48,339 bases of DNA, from positions 1-48,339 of the forward strand of contig CAKRES010000021.1 in assembly GCA_934317845.1 (NCBI GenBank). The letters are read 5' to 3'. Below are positions 33,520 to 42,400 of this stretch, piece by piece. The position numbers were made by a program, and so were the translations under genes. The notes under the pieces are model-generated. The model saw nothing but the letters and a program-made list of their open reading frames with translations, was not told the DNA's origin and did not search any database. This DNA is from an uncultured Lachnospiraceae bacterium. Its GTDB lineage: Bacteria; Bacillota; Clostridia; Lachnospirales; Lachnospiraceae. How positions within the stretch are numbered: the first letter of the stretch is position 1; every line of letters begins with the position of its first letter.

Positions 33520-34956
33520 ATGAAAAAGTTTCTTGTAACAATGTCCCTGCTGCTTGGTGCGTTATTTGCCAATAGCAATGTGGCATTTGCTGCCAAAGAA
33601 CATACGGAAAATATTGGTGCGAGTCTTTCCTTAGTCTACGTGATCCCATTTGCCTGCATGCTTCTTTGTATTGCTATTTTCCCGCTGGTAGCTGGAGAAT
33701 TCTGGGAGAAGAATAAACAATGGTTTGTCATCCTCTGGTCGTTACTGTTTTTGATCCCGTTTGCGATCAAATATGGAATGAGTGCGATGTCTGAGAATCT
33801 TCTTGAGACGATCGTAGGAGATTACCTGACCTTTATTGTACTGTTGTTTGGTCTGTTCTGTGTGGCAGGTAATATTACATTGGAAGGTGATCTGGTTGGT
33901 TCCCCAAAGGTCAATGCGATCCTTCTTCTGATCGGTACACTGCTTTCAAGCTGGATCGGAACAACGGGTGCATCTATGGTAATGATCCGTCCATTGATTC
34001 GTGCCAACAAATGGCGCAGCAGAAAAGTACATATTATGGTGTTCTTTATCTTTTTGGTATCCAATATCGGTGGATGCCTGACTCCAGTCGGTGATCCTCC
34101 ACTGTTGATGGGCTTCATGCGTGGAGTAGGCTTCTTCTGGAGTCTTCGTCTGGTTCGTATGCTGCTTGTAAATGTCGTGTTATTAATGAGTTTATTCCTG
34201 ATCCTCGATGTACGTGCTTACAAGAAGGATCTGGCAGACGGCTTAAAGCCGGAGAAGAGTGATGGGCAGGCTCCGCTTCGTCTGAACGGTGGTCACAACA
34301 TCATTTTCCTGATTGCTATCGTTGGTGCCGTGATCTTAAGCGGTGTGCTTCCGGGTGTATTTGAAAAGGCAGGACTTCCTGCCGGAATCCACATTTATGG
34401 TGAAGTAACACTTGGTTTCCCGGCAATTATTGAATGCGTCATCATTTTACTGGCTGCATTTTTATCCTTCAAGACCACGAAGAAACAGGTGCGTATCAAC
34501 AACCACTTTACATGGGGGGCGATCGAAGAGGTTGCCGTATTATTTATCGGTATCTTTATTACAATGATCCCTGCCCTGCTGATCTTAAAGGCAAGAGGTT
34601 CTGAGCTGGGATTAAATACACCATGGCAGATGTTCTGGGGAACCGGTGCGCTGTCTTCCTTCTTAGATAACACACCAACTTACCTTGTCTTTATGACAAC
34701 TGCCGGAACGCTTGGCGCAACCAGTGGTGTGTCAACTACCGTTGGAACCATTTCTGTTCAGATGTTAGAGGCGATTTCCTGTGGTGCGGTATTTATGGGT
34801 GCCAACACTTATATCGGTAATGCTCCAAACTTTATGGTGCGTTCGATCGCAGAGGAAAACGGAATCAAGATGCCGTCCTTCTTTGGCTATATGGGATGGT
34901 CACTGAGCTGCCTGATACCGGTATTTTTGATTGATATGCTTGTTTTCTTCCTTTAG
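33520..34956 (+). CDS. Sodium/proton antiporter, NhaD/ArsB (IT superfamily) type
   Basis: A 478-residue membrane protein with about 11-13 helices. The N-terminus resembles a signal peptide (1-24, ending AFAAKE). Family features are LLLIGTLLSSWIGTTGASMVMIRP, SNIGGCLTPVGDPPLLMGF and a mirror motif SSFLDNTPTYLVFMT, typical of NhaD-type antiporters and related anion transporters. It probably exchanges Na+ for H+. AGGAGG precedes the start. The next gene, a BspA-like protein, follows after 40 bases with its own ribosome site. Confidence 0.82.
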   Translation: MKKFLVTMSLLLGALFANSNVAFAAKEHTENIGASLSLVYVIPFACMLLCIAIFPLVAGEFWEKNKQWFVILWSLLFLIPFAIKYGMSAMSENLLETIVGDYLTFIVLLFGLFCVAGNITLEGDLVGSPKVNAILLLIGTLLSSWIGTTGASMVMIRPLIRANKWRSRKVHIMVFFIFLVSNIGGCLTPVGDPPLLMGFMRGVGFFWSLRLVRMLLVNVVLLMSLFLILDVRAYKKDLADGLKPEKSDGQAPLRLNGGHNIIFLIAIVGAVILSGVLPGVFEKAGLPAGIHIYGEVTLGFPAIIECVIILLAAFLSFKTTKKQVRINNHFTWGAIEEVAVLFIGIFITMIPALLILKARGSELGLNTPWQMFWGTGALSSFLDNTPTYLVFMTTAGTLGATSGVSTTVGTISVQMLEAISCGAVFMGANTYIGNAPNFMVRSIAEENGIKMPSFFGYMGWSLSCLIPVFLIDMLVFFL

Positions 34957-34996
34957 AAGAAAGTGAGATCACGTTGAAAAGAATGGAGGTTTGATT

Positions 34997-35953
34997 ATGA
35001 AATCTTTTGATGGAGCAATTGGTACGTTTGAATATGATGAAACACTGTGGAAGGTAGACGAGGATGGAAGCTCCCTTCGTTATATCGGAGAGGATGCCAA
35101 GGTTGTACTTCCAAAGGGTGTGCGTTCCTTGAATCGTATGTTTGAAGGTTTGGATACGGTCGATCACCTGGATCTTTCTGAGTTTTCGACGGAAGGTGTC
35201 GAGGATATGTCCTACATGTTTTATGGATGTGATATATTAACTTCGCTGGATGTCAGTGGCTTTGATACAAAGAACGTTACCAATATGGCGCATATGTTTG
35301 ATGGATGCGTGTCTGTGAAGGAGCTTGATGTGTCTTCCTTTGATACGTCCAATACAGAGAACATGGCAAGTATGTTTGCCAATTGTGCCAACTTAAAAAC
35401 ACTGTCTCTTAAAAATTTCAATACTGCAAATGTTGTGGATTTTTCTTGTATGTTTGCCAACTGCACGGCACTGACTGCGATAGATGTAAAAGGTTTTGAT
35501 ACCGCAAAGGCAGTAAATGTGGAATCTATGTTTGCTCTTTGCAGAGAACTCAACGAGCTTGATGTTACGCATTTTGATCTGTCCCATGCAGTGGATATGA
35601 GTAATATGTTCAGTGGCTGTGCCAGCGTAAAAGAGCTTGACGTGAGTAACTTCAATACAGCAAATATCAAGGATATGGAAGGGGTATTTAAAGGCTGTAC
35701 CGCATTGACTGTATTAAATATTGATAGCTTTCAGACAGCAAAAGTGGAATACATGAATGATCTGTTTTCTTACTGCAGCTCGTTAAAAGAGCTTCATATG
35801 CTTCATATGAAGACCAATGAGATTGCGATCAAGGGTGATATTTTTACAGGCTGCCATAAGCTGAAGGAAGTCTATATGGTACCGGAACAGTGCCGCAACA
35901 TTGTATGTGATCTGCCAAGAAAAGCAGTGATCTGCAATCCAAATGAAAAATAA
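34997..35953 (+). CDS. BspA-like (DUF285) leucine-rich repeat protein, no signal peptide
   Basis: A 318-residue protein with eight full and one partial DUF285 repeats (about 24-25 residues each) from about 55 to 275. The consensus is LxxLDVSxFDTxxVxxMxxMFxxC; nearly every repeat ends in a Cys. DUF285 proteins are usually secreted or lipid-anchored adhesins, but this chain starts MKSFDGAIGTFEY with no hydrophobic segment, so it appears cytosolic. ATG 34997 follows GGAGG by seven bases. It lies 40 bases after the antiporter gene and is closed by a strong terminator. Confidence 0.8.
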   Translation: MKSFDGAIGTFEYDETLWKVDEDGSSLRYIGEDAKVVLPKGVRSLNRMFEGLDTVDHLDLSEFSTEGVEDMSYMFYGCDILTSLDVSGFDTKNVTNMAHMFDGCVSVKELDVSSFDTSNTENMASMFANCANLKTLSLKNFNTANVVDFSCMFANCTALTAIDVKGFDTAKAVNVESMFALCRELNELDVTHFDLSHAVDMSNMFSGCASVKELDVSNFNTANIKDMEGVFKGCTALTVLNIDSFQTAKVEYMNDLFSYCSSLKELHMLHMKTNEIAIKGDIFTGCHKLKEVYMVPEQCRNIVCDLPRKAVICNPNEK

Positions 35954-35963
35954 TAAAAAATGT

Positions 35964-36003
35964 GAGCAGATGACCGCGGTCTTTGGTTGTCTGCTCTTTT
36001 TTT
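35964..36003 (+). terminator. Intrinsic terminator after the BspA-like gene
   Basis: GAGCAGATGACC (35964-35975) pairs with GGTTGTCTGCTC (35985-35996), twelve pairs including two wobbles, with a 9-base loop and seven T. Confidence 0.85.
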
Positions 36004-36059
36004 GTGTAAAATATGCACAAAGAAAGCAGAGATTAAAGCATGTGATTGTACATTTTCCC

Positions 36060-36088
36060 TTGCAATCATGGCGGAAATTGGCTATAAT
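36060..36088 (+). promoter_or_regulatory. Promoter of the CheX-like/CheY operon
   Basis: TTGCAA (36060-36065), 17 bases, TATAAT (36083-36088), 65 bases before the start codon. Confidence 0.6.
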
Positions 36089-36153
36089 GAAGATATGTGA
36101 AAATGTGCAATAAGATTTATCAAATACAATAAGAAAAGGGGGTACAAAATAAT

Positions 36154-37050
36154 ATGTTTGGCATTTATTTTGGACACTATTTATTATCAAATCAGATGAT
36201 CTCTAAGGAACAGTACAGTGAAGTAATGGAAGCCCAGAAGTCTGCGCGTGTAAAGCTGGGATTGCTTGCCGTTGCTTCCGGACTGCTGAACAACGCACAG
36301 GCTGAGGAAGTAAATCAGCTTCAGCAGCAGATGGATAAGCGTTTTGGCGATATTGCTGTTGAAAAAGGATATTTGACCGATGCCCAGGTAGGAGAGTTGC
36401 TTTCTAAGCAGGGAGATCCATATATGACATTTATTCAGGCAATTACCGATAAAGGTGTTTTCAGCCTTGAGGAAGTGACTGCTAAGGTAGACGAGTTTGC
36501 AGCAGCAAACGGCTATACGAAGGAAGAGATGGATGCATTAAAGAGTGGAGATCTGGATGCGATCGTTCCAATCTTTATGAAGGATGCAGGACTTACCAAG
36601 ATCCACAAGGATTACATTGCACTGGCAATGCGTAACCTGATGCGTCTGATCAGTACGGATCTTCGTGTGGAGCCTGTAAAGGCGGTGACCGATGTTTCCT
36701 ATGCATATGGTGTCAGCCAGAATTTGTTTGGAGATAAGAAGATGTTTACTGGAATCTTTGGTGAGTCAAAAGCATTATTAAAGATTGCTTCTGTCTTTGG
36801 CCGTGAAGCATTTGAACAGGTGGATCTGGATTCCTTAGATGCCGTAGCAGAGTACCTGAATGTAAGCAATGGTCTGTTTGTATCAGGGCAGAGTGAGGCA
36901 GGTATTGAGATGGATTTAGAGCCGCCGGTAATGTACGAAACCACAAAACAGTGTAAAGCAGAGAAAACAGCATATGAGATTCCTGTTGTGATCGACGGGG
37001 ACCCGGTATCATTTGTATTCAGCGTGGATACAGAAGTAACAGTGGCATAG
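36154..37050 (+). CDS. CheX-like chemotaxis phosphatase with N-terminal extra domain
   Basis: A 298-residue cytosolic protein. The C-terminal half (about 140-298) looks like a CheX/CheC-type phosphatase domain (AVTDVSYAYGVSQNL and the final VIDGDPVSFVFSVDTEV strand). The N-terminal about 90 residues contain two short helical repeats (GHYLLSNQMISKEQYSEVM and FGDIAVEKGYLTDAQVGELL) like the MshEN/GspE N-terminal modules that bind nucleotides such as c-di-GMP in some proteins. The RxLG type signature is not clear, so ligand binding is a guess. It lies 16 bases before a CheY gene, its likely substrate. Confidence 0.6.
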   Translation: MFGIYFGHYLLSNQMISKEQYSEVMEAQKSARVKLGLLAVASGLLNNAQAEEVNQLQQQMDKRFGDIAVEKGYLTDAQVGELLSKQGDPYMTFIQAITDKGVFSLEEVTAKVDEFAAANGYTKEEMDALKSGDLDAIVPIFMKDAGLTKIHKDYIALAMRNLMRLISTDLRVEPVKAVTDVSYAYGVSQNLFGDKKMFTGIFGESKALLKIASVFGREAFEQVDLDSLDAVAEYLNVSNGLFVSGQSEAGIEMDLEPPVMYETTKQCKAEKTAYEIPVVIDGDPVSFVFSVDTEVTVA

Positions 37051-37066
37051 TTGGGAGGAAGTAGCA

Positions 37067-37426
37067 ATGGCTAAGATTTTAATTGTAGATGATTCGAGAA
37101 CCTCAAGAAAGGTATTGCGCGGGATTCTGGAAGCGGATGGACATGAAATTGTGGGTGAGGCACCAGATGGCGCGCAGGGAGCAAAGATGTATGAGGAATT
37201 GAAACCGGATATGGTAACACTTGATATTACGATGCCGGTATTAGATGGAATAGGTGCTCTGCAGAAGATCAAGGAATATGATCCGGATGCCAAAGTGGTG
37301 ATGGTAACTGCCGCAGGACAGAAGTCTAAGATGGTGGAAGCTGTAAAGTATGGTGCAAACGAGTTCGTTGCAAAACCATTTGATCACGATCAATTACTTA
37401 TGATCATCAAGAAAGTAGTTGGTTAA
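37067..37426 (+). CDS. CheY-like response regulator
   Basis: A 119-residue stand-alone receiver domain. It has the acidic pair D8/D9, phospho-acceptor D53 in MVTLDITMPVLDG, T81 and K103 in FVAKPF, all residues needed for phosphorylation and signal transfer. No output domain is attached, as in CheY. The upstream gene encodes a CheX-like phosphatase, so the pair probably controls flagellar or another taxis output, or acts as a phosphate sink. A terminator follows the gene. Confidence 0.87.
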   Translation: MAKILIVDDSRTSRKVLRGILEADGHEIVGEAPDGAQGAKMYEELKPDMVTLDITMPVLDGIGALQKIKEYDPDAKVVMVTAAGQKSKMVEAVKYGANEFVAKPFDHDQLLMIIKKVVG

Positions 37427-37440
37427 ACGGGATACATAAG

Positions 37441-37467
37441 AGGCACTCAATGGAGTGCCTTTTTTTA
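37441..37467 (+). terminator. Intrinsic terminator after cheY
   Basis: AGGCACTC (37441-37448), loop AATG, GAGTGCCT (37453-37460), then T-run to 37467. The next coding start is only 13 bases further. Confidence 0.87.
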
Positions 37468-37479
37468 AGGGAGAATGAC

Positions 37480-38421
37480 ATGATTGAAACAGTAGTAAAG
37501 GTGAACCTTCCGGTAGATGAAACACTTCGCATCAAGAAAAACCGGTTGACTCCAAATGAGATCACAGGGAAAGAACTCCGGCTTTCAGTGGTAACCGGAA
37601 TCCACGGAGATGAGGTAGGCGGACAGTATGTTTGTTATGAATTGGTACGCCGGATCAAAGAAGATTATGCAAGCTTAAAAGGAATTGTGGATGTTTATCC
37701 TGCGCTCAATCCGATCGGGATTGATATCGCCAAGCGGGAAAGCCCGTTTTCTGATGTAGATATGAATACGTGTTTCCCGGGAAATGAAAACGGTTCGATC
37801 GATGAATACATTGCTTCCCAGCTCATGAAAGACATGCAGGACAGCACGGTCTGTATTGATGTGCACTCAAGTAGCATTTTCTTAAAGGAGCTTCCGCAGG
37901 TGCGGATCAATGATGACGATGTGGATGGAGTACTTCCGTATGCCAAATGTATGAATGCAGATTTTGTCTGGGTGCATCCGTCCAGTACGGTGAAAGAGGG
38001 AAGTCTTGCGTATGCTCTCAACGAAAAAGGGGTAAAGGCTATGGTCATTGAGGCAGGAACGGCACTTAAGATCTATCCGGAATATTGCAATCAGTTGATC
38101 GATGGTATTTTCTCTTTGATGAAATATATGGGGATCTGGACGGGAAAGACCAGCAGTACTAAGGAGTCGATCATTGCAGCAGACGAGAACATGGAATTTA
38201 TCAATTGTGAGATGAGCGGAACCTTTGTAGCAAATGTAGAGCATGGTACGTATGTGAAAAAGGGACAGGTGATCGGGCGGATCGTAAAGGTCATTACAGG
38301 AGCACTGGAGGAGGAACTTCAGGCACCGTGTGATGGTTTGGTTGCATCCTTGAGAGAATATCCTCTGGTAGAGGAAGGATCTTTGATCGCCCGCATTTTA
38401 AAAATAGCACCACAGGAGTAG
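37480..38421 (+). CDS. AstE/AspA-family zinc amidohydrolase (M14-like), apparently active
   Basis: A 313-residue protein of the succinylglutamate desuccinylase/aspartoacylase family. Zinc ligands are present: H42 and E45 in GIHGDE, and H129 in CIDVHSS. The catalytic glutamate candidate is E191 in VIEAGT, and the DMNTCFPG block is typical. A C-terminal beta-barrel (about 230-313; AEENME-type start, DGLVASLREYPLVEEGSLIA) follows. Substrate unknown; N-acyl amino acids are the usual class. ATG 37480 follows GGGAGAATGAC; upstream in-frame codons overlap the cheY terminator. Coupled to a zinc-less paralogue three bases downstream. Confidence 0.8.
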   Translation: MIETVVKVNLPVDETLRIKKNRLTPNEITGKELRLSVVTGIHGDEVGGQYVCYELVRRIKEDYASLKGIVDVYPALNPIGIDIAKRESPFSDVDMNTCFPGNENGSIDEYIASQLMKDMQDSTVCIDVHSSSIFLKELPQVRINDDDVDGVLPYAKCMNADFVWVHPSSTVKEGSLAYALNEKGVKAMVIEAGTALKIYPEYCNQLIDGIFSLMKYMGIWTGKTSSTKESIIAADENMEFINCEMSGTFVANVEHGTYVKKGQVIGRIVKVITGALEEELQAPCDGLVASLREYPLVEEGSLIARILKIAPQE

Positions 38422-38424
38422 AAG

Positions 38425-39360
38425 ATGAAATTAGAAGAAATTATAGCAATGAGTACGGATTACCGGGAAGATAACCGGATCAAGGCCTATGTGTTTGGAC
38501 ATGGTAAGAAGGCGGCTGCCATAATCGGAGCAATGCGCGGTAATGAATACCAGCAGCTTTATATCTGTTCGCAGCTGATCCGGATACTGACACGTTTAGA
38601 GGAGCGGGGAGCGATCGTGTCCGGAAAGCAGATCATGGTCATTCCATCCCTTAATGCGCATTCAAGTAATATCGGAAAAAAATATTGGGGCAAGGATAAT
38701 TCGGATATTAATCGTCAGTTTCCGGGGAATCCAAATGGAGAGGCAACCAGCCGGATCGCGGCTCAGGTGCTTAAGGTTTGCAGCGAATATGCGTATGGTA
38801 TCCAGTTCCCGAGTTTTTATCTGGAGGGCGAGTTTATTCCCCATGTGCGGATGATGGATACCGGAAGGGAAAGCAGTAGTCTGGCAAACCAGTTTGGTAT
38901 GCCGTATGTGTTGATCGCACAGTCGCGGGCGTTTGATCCGTCCACGCTTAACTATAATCTGCAGCTGAATGGCTGCAATGCATTTTCTGTCTATACCAGT
39001 ACGACCAGAAATATTGATGACGCACTGGCAAATCAGGCGGTATCTGCTGCGTTGCGTTTTTTGACAAGAATGGGGATCATAAGGTATCATCTGCATCCCG
39101 GATTTATTGCGACAGTGCTTGAGGAAGAAGATCTGGTCAGCGTGAAGAGCCCGGCTTCCGGTCTGATCCACAAAGTGGTACAGATCAATCAAGAGGTAGA
39201 ACGCGGCGAGCTGCTTGCAGAGATTATCAATCCGTATGACGGTGAGGTGATCAAGGAGGTACAGTCTCCGGTAGATGGCATTGTATTTTTTGCCAATACA
39301 GAACCTATGGTGTTTGAAAACAGTGCAGTATTTAAACTCATCAAAAAACTACATGCGTAA
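38425..39360 (+). CDS. AstE/AspA-family protein without zinc ligands (probable pseudoenzyme)
   Basis: A 311-residue paralogue of the preceding protein with the same domain plan, including the C-terminal beta-barrel (KSPASGLIHKVVQINQEVERGE). The zinc site is lost: the HGDE motif reads R38-G-N-E41, the second His is Q127 (in AYGIQFPSF), and the catalytic Glu position reads Y (in FSVYTSTT). The SDINRQFPG block is kept. The reading frame is intact, so it is not a pseudogene; a regulatory or partner role with its neighbour is likely. The two genes are three bases apart and end in a shared terminator. Confidence 0.75.
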   Translation: MKLEEIIAMSTDYREDNRIKAYVFGHGKKAAAIIGAMRGNEYQQLYICSQLIRILTRLEERGAIVSGKQIMVIPSLNAHSSNIGKKYWGKDNSDINRQFPGNPNGEATSRIAAQVLKVCSEYAYGIQFPSFYLEGEFIPHVRMMDTGRESSSLANQFGMPYVLIAQSRAFDPSTLNYNLQLNGCNAFSVYTSTTRNIDDALANQAVSAALRFLTRMGIIRYHLHPGFIATVLEEEDLVSVKSPASGLIHKVVQINQEVERGELLAEIINPYDGEVIKEVQSPVDGIVFFANTEPMVFENSAVFKLIKKLHA

Positions 39361-39375
39361 AAAACAAAACAATTT

Positions 39376-39407
39376 CCCGTTATGACTTGTTTCATAACGG
39401 GTTTTTT
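39376..39407 (+). terminator. Intrinsic terminator after the AstE-like pair
   Basis: CCCGTTATG (39376-39384), 8-base loop, CATAACGGG (39393-39401), then six T. Confidence 0.87.
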
Positions 39408-39426
39408 ATTATAATAACAACGTATG

Positions 39427-39472
39427 TGTTGAATCATGCATTTTTTTGCCGGAAAAAGGAGAAAATGCAACA
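39427..39472 (+). promoter_or_regulatory. Possible leader hairpin upstream of purL
   Basis: TGTTG (39427-39431) plus GCATTTT (39438-39444) can pair with AAAATGCAACA (39462-39472), leaving a 6-base bulge. The purL ribosome site (GGAGGG) follows shortly. No known purine riboswitch or PurR box is recognised. Weak evidence. Confidence 0.25.
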
Positions 39473-39494
39473 TTAAATATATGGAGGGAACAAC

Positions 39495-42400
39495 ATGAGT
39501 AACGTAAGACGAGTGTACGTTGAGAAGAAGGCAGACTATGCAGTACATGCCAAAGAACTGCTTCAGGACATCAGAGGATACCTTGGTATCAAGGATGTGA
39601 CAGCCGTTCGTGTACTGGTGCGCTATGACATTGAGAATATTTCAGAACAGACCTATCAGAAGGCACTTCACACGGTGTTTGCAGAAGCTCCGGTAGATGA
39701 GTGTTATGAAGGGGCAGAGGTAGCGTTGAGCGATGGCGATGTAAGTTTTTCGGTAGAATATCTGCCGGGACAGTTTGATCAGCGGGCAGATTCTGCAGAG
39801 CAGTGTGTAAAGCTTTTGAACGAAGAGGAAGAGCCGGTGATCCGTTCTGCGACAACGTATATCATCAGTGGGGGCATTTCAGAGGAGGAGCTTGCTGTGA
39901 TCAAACATCACTGCATCAACCCGGTTGACTCCAGATTAGCATCATCAGCTGTTCCCGAAACATTAGAGCAGATCTTTGATGAGCCACAGGATGTCAAGAT
40001 CTTTACAGGATTTCAGGATATGCCGGAACAGGAATTAAAACAGTTATATGACTCCCTGGGTCTTGCTATGACATTTAAGGATTTCTTGCATATACAAAAT
40101 TATTTTAAGAAGGAAGAAAAACGTGATCCGTCCATGACGGAGATCCGTGTGTTAGATACTTACTGGTCTGATCACTGCCGTCATACTACATTCTCTACAG
40201 AGCTTAAGAATGTCACATTTGAAGATAGCTATTATGGAGCTCCTGTGAAGAAGAGCTATGAAGCATACCTTGACAACTTCAAAGAGCTTTATAAGGATCG
40301 GGATGACAAATATGTCTGTTTGATGGACATTGCGTTAATGGCAATGAAGAAGCTTAAAAAGGACGGAAAGCTTCAGGATATGGAAGAATCTGATGAGATC
40401 AATGCCTGCTCGATCGTTGTACCGGTAGAGATTGACGGAGTAGAGGAAGAGTGGCTGGTAAGCTTTAAGAATGAGACACACAACCATCCGACGGAGATCG
40501 AGCCATTTGGTGGTGCGGCAACCTGTCTTGGTGGTGCGATCCGTGATCCGCTTTCTGGTCGTTCCTATGTATATCAGGCAATGCGTGTAACCGGTGCGGC
40601 AGATCCAACCAAATCTTTGAAAGAAACATTAGAAGGAAAACTGCCGCAGCGTAAGATCGTCAATGGTGCCGCAGATGGCTACAGCTCTTATGGTAACCAG
40701 ATCGGACTGGCAACCGGACTGGTAGACGAGATCTATCACCCAAATTATGTAGCAAAACGTATGGAGATTGGTGCTGTTATGGGTGCTGCACCAAGACGTG
40801 CCGTAAAACGTTTAAACTCTGATCCGGGAGATATCATTGTATTGTTAGGTGGAAGAACCGGACGTGACGGTTGTGGTGGAGCAACAGGATCTTCCAAGGC
40901 TCATACGACCCAATCCATCGATACTTGTGGTGCAGAGGTACAGAAGGGTAATGCGCCGACCGAGCGTAAATTACAGCGCTTGTTCCGTCGGGAAGAGGTG
41001 GCATCCCTTATTAAGAAATGTAACGATTTTGGTGCAGGTGGTGTATCTGTTGCGATCGGTGAGCTGGCAGATGGTTTACAGATCGATCTGGATAAGGTGC
41101 CAAAGAAATATGCCGGATTAGATGGTACAGAACTTGCTATTTCCGAGTCTCAGGAGCGTATGGCAGTGGTACTGGATCCAAAGGATGTAGACCAGTTTAT
41201 GGCATATGCAAAAGAGGAGAACTTAGAGTCTGTTGCGGTTGCTGTAGTAACCGAGGAGCCACGTCTGATTCTGAGCTGGCGTGGAAAAGAGATCGTAAAT
41301 ATCTCCAGAGCATTTTTAAATACCAACGGTGCGCATCAGGAAAATGATGTTTATGTTTCCCTTCCAAAACAGGAAGACAATGATTTAAAGACCAGTGTAA
41401 AATCTGGTGATATGAAGCAGGCATGGCTTGACACGTTATCTGATCTTAACGTATGTTCCAAGAAGGGACTGGTTGAGATGTTTGACAGCTCGATCGGAGC
41501 CGGCAGTGTCGTAATGCCTTATGGCGGAAGCTATCAGCTTTCTCCAACCCAGACGATGATCGCAAAGCTTCCGGTATTAAAGGGAACTACCGATACGATC
41601 ACAATGATGAGTTATGGTTATGACCCATACCTGACAAGCTGGAGTCCATACCACGGTGCGATCTATGCAGTGGTACATTCTGTTGCTAAGATCGTGGCAA
41701 ACGGTGGTGATTACAAGAAGATCCGTTTTACTTTCCAGGAGTATTTCAAGCGGTTAGGTGAGGATAAAACCCGCTGGGGACAGCCATTTGCAGCATTACT
41801 TGGTGCATATGATGCACAGATGGGATTTGGCCTGCCATCGATCGGTGGTAAGGATTCTATGTCCGGAACCTTCAACGACATTGATGTTCCGCCAACACTG
41901 GTATCCTTTGCTGTCGATGTGGCAAAGAAACAGGATGTTGTAACTTCTGAACTGAAAAAGCCGGGCAGCAAGCTCGTTTTATTTGAAATTGAAACCGATG
42001 ACTATGATCTTCCAAAGTATGACAAGGTAATGCAGTTATACGATGCGGTTCATGCGATCACAACGAGCGGACAGGCGTTATCTTCCTATGCAGTAGGCTT
42101 TGGTGGTGTGTTAGAAGCGGTTTCCAAGATGGCATTTGGTAATAAGCTGGGTGTAACATTAGACTCTGCCTATTCTGTAGAGGATCTGACGAAGAAATGT
42201 TATGGCGCGATCCTTCTGGAAATGCCGGCAGAGGCAGTGGATAAGATCACCTGTGCATATAAGGTGGTAGGTGAGGTAAATGACAGCAAGAACTTTACCT
42301 ATGGAGATACCGTGATCCCGATGGAAGAAGCATTAGAGGCTTGGACAGGAAAGCTGGAAAAGGTATTCCCTACGTCATCCAATGTAGAACAGAAGGAAGT

